Positions 63,995 through 64,000 of a stretch of 64,000 bases of DNA are shown here, one piece after another (position 1 is the first letter of the stretch; each line of letters opens with the position of its first letter). This DNA comes from Chlorobiales bacterium (GTDB lineage: Bacteria; Bacteroidota; Chlorobiia; Chlorobiales; Chlorobiaceae), in assembly GCA_022360275.1 (NCBI GenBank), contig JAKSDC010000019.1, positions 8,501 to 72,500 of the forward strand. Reading direction: 5' to 3'. The position numbers were made by a program, and so were the translations under genes. The notes under the pieces were generated by a model. It was not told the DNA's origin. It made no database searches and worked only from the letters and a program-made list of their open reading frames with translations.

Positions 63995-64000
63995 AACACC

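Noticed and set aside
1..64000. tRNA or rRNA genes in spacers
   Set aside because: I looked through the larger spacers for T-loop-like GTTCGANTC and cloverleaf arms and saw none; a covariance search would be decisive.

Overview
The window is bacterial chromosome, about half GC by eye. The gene set suggests a green sulfur bacterium (Chlorobi, Chlorobiaceae; possibly a Prosthecochloris- or Chlorobium-like species). The grounds are the archaeal-style nifE-nifN-nifB order with a NifB that carries a NifX-like tail, a thioredoxin-like 2Fe-2S ferredoxin and a ModE regulator directly downstream, a complete hydrogenase maturation set, a pyruvoyl-type arginine decarboxylase, and many biosynthetic genes in short dense clusters. 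The lineage is inferred from gene content; no 16S rRNA or photosynthesis gene lies in the window. I found no tRNA, rRNA, CRISPR array, prophage or intact insertion sequence.

Layout. 1-4.4 kb: end of a nitrogenase cofactor operon (nifE fragment, nifN, nifB, ferredoxin, modE). 4.4-6.4 kb: hybrid histidine kinase on the minus strand. 6.5-12.7 kb: minus-strand hypA-hypB-hypF-hypC-hypD-hypE operon for NiFe-hydrogenase maturation. 12.9-16.2 kb: pyrB, a DUF1207-like envelope protein and a beta-barrel protein with an elaborate upstream region. 16.5-18.6 kb: two-component Na+/solute symporter. 18.7-26.6 kb: uvrC, a TPR protein, aroE, lspA, tatD, a membrane TPR protein, a cyclophilin and yggS. 26.8-30.0 kb: aminotransferase, purine nucleoside phosphorylase and mtnA, a likely methylthioadenosine/purine salvage operon. 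30.4-34.9 kb: stand-alone Hpt protein and cydDC. 34.9-40.3 kb: purU on the minus strand, then a coupled PAP2/GT39/GT2/UPF0104 operon that looks like polyprenyl-phosphate-linked glycosyl transfer. 40.3-41.1 kb: decayed stretch with a dehydrogenase pseudogene. 41-49.6 kb: recJ, fbp, ymdB-like, pirin, L,D-transpeptidase-like, nadA, a GroES-like protein and a cation efflux protein. 49.6-54.4 kb: mreC, mreD, mrdA and a GlcD-like flavoprotein. 54.5-64 kb: smpB, tyrS, pyruvoyl arginine decarboxylase, DedA and DUF368 (two families of polyprenyl-phosphate carriers side by side), nadB, nadE, an EnvC-like protein and murA.

The most unusual feature is between the genes. Many spacers, including every non-overlapping spacer of the hyp operon, are built from degenerate tandem units of 7 or 8 bases belonging to several sequence families. 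Other points worth a second look are a phased-repeat and hairpin leader before the 15.1 kb porin-like gene, a perfect 22-bp palindrome before the symporter, a 184-bp MITE-like element at 30.0 kb, a dispersed repeat shared by 14.7 and 31.2 kb, and an Asp in the base-recognition position of the purine nucleoside phosphorylase.
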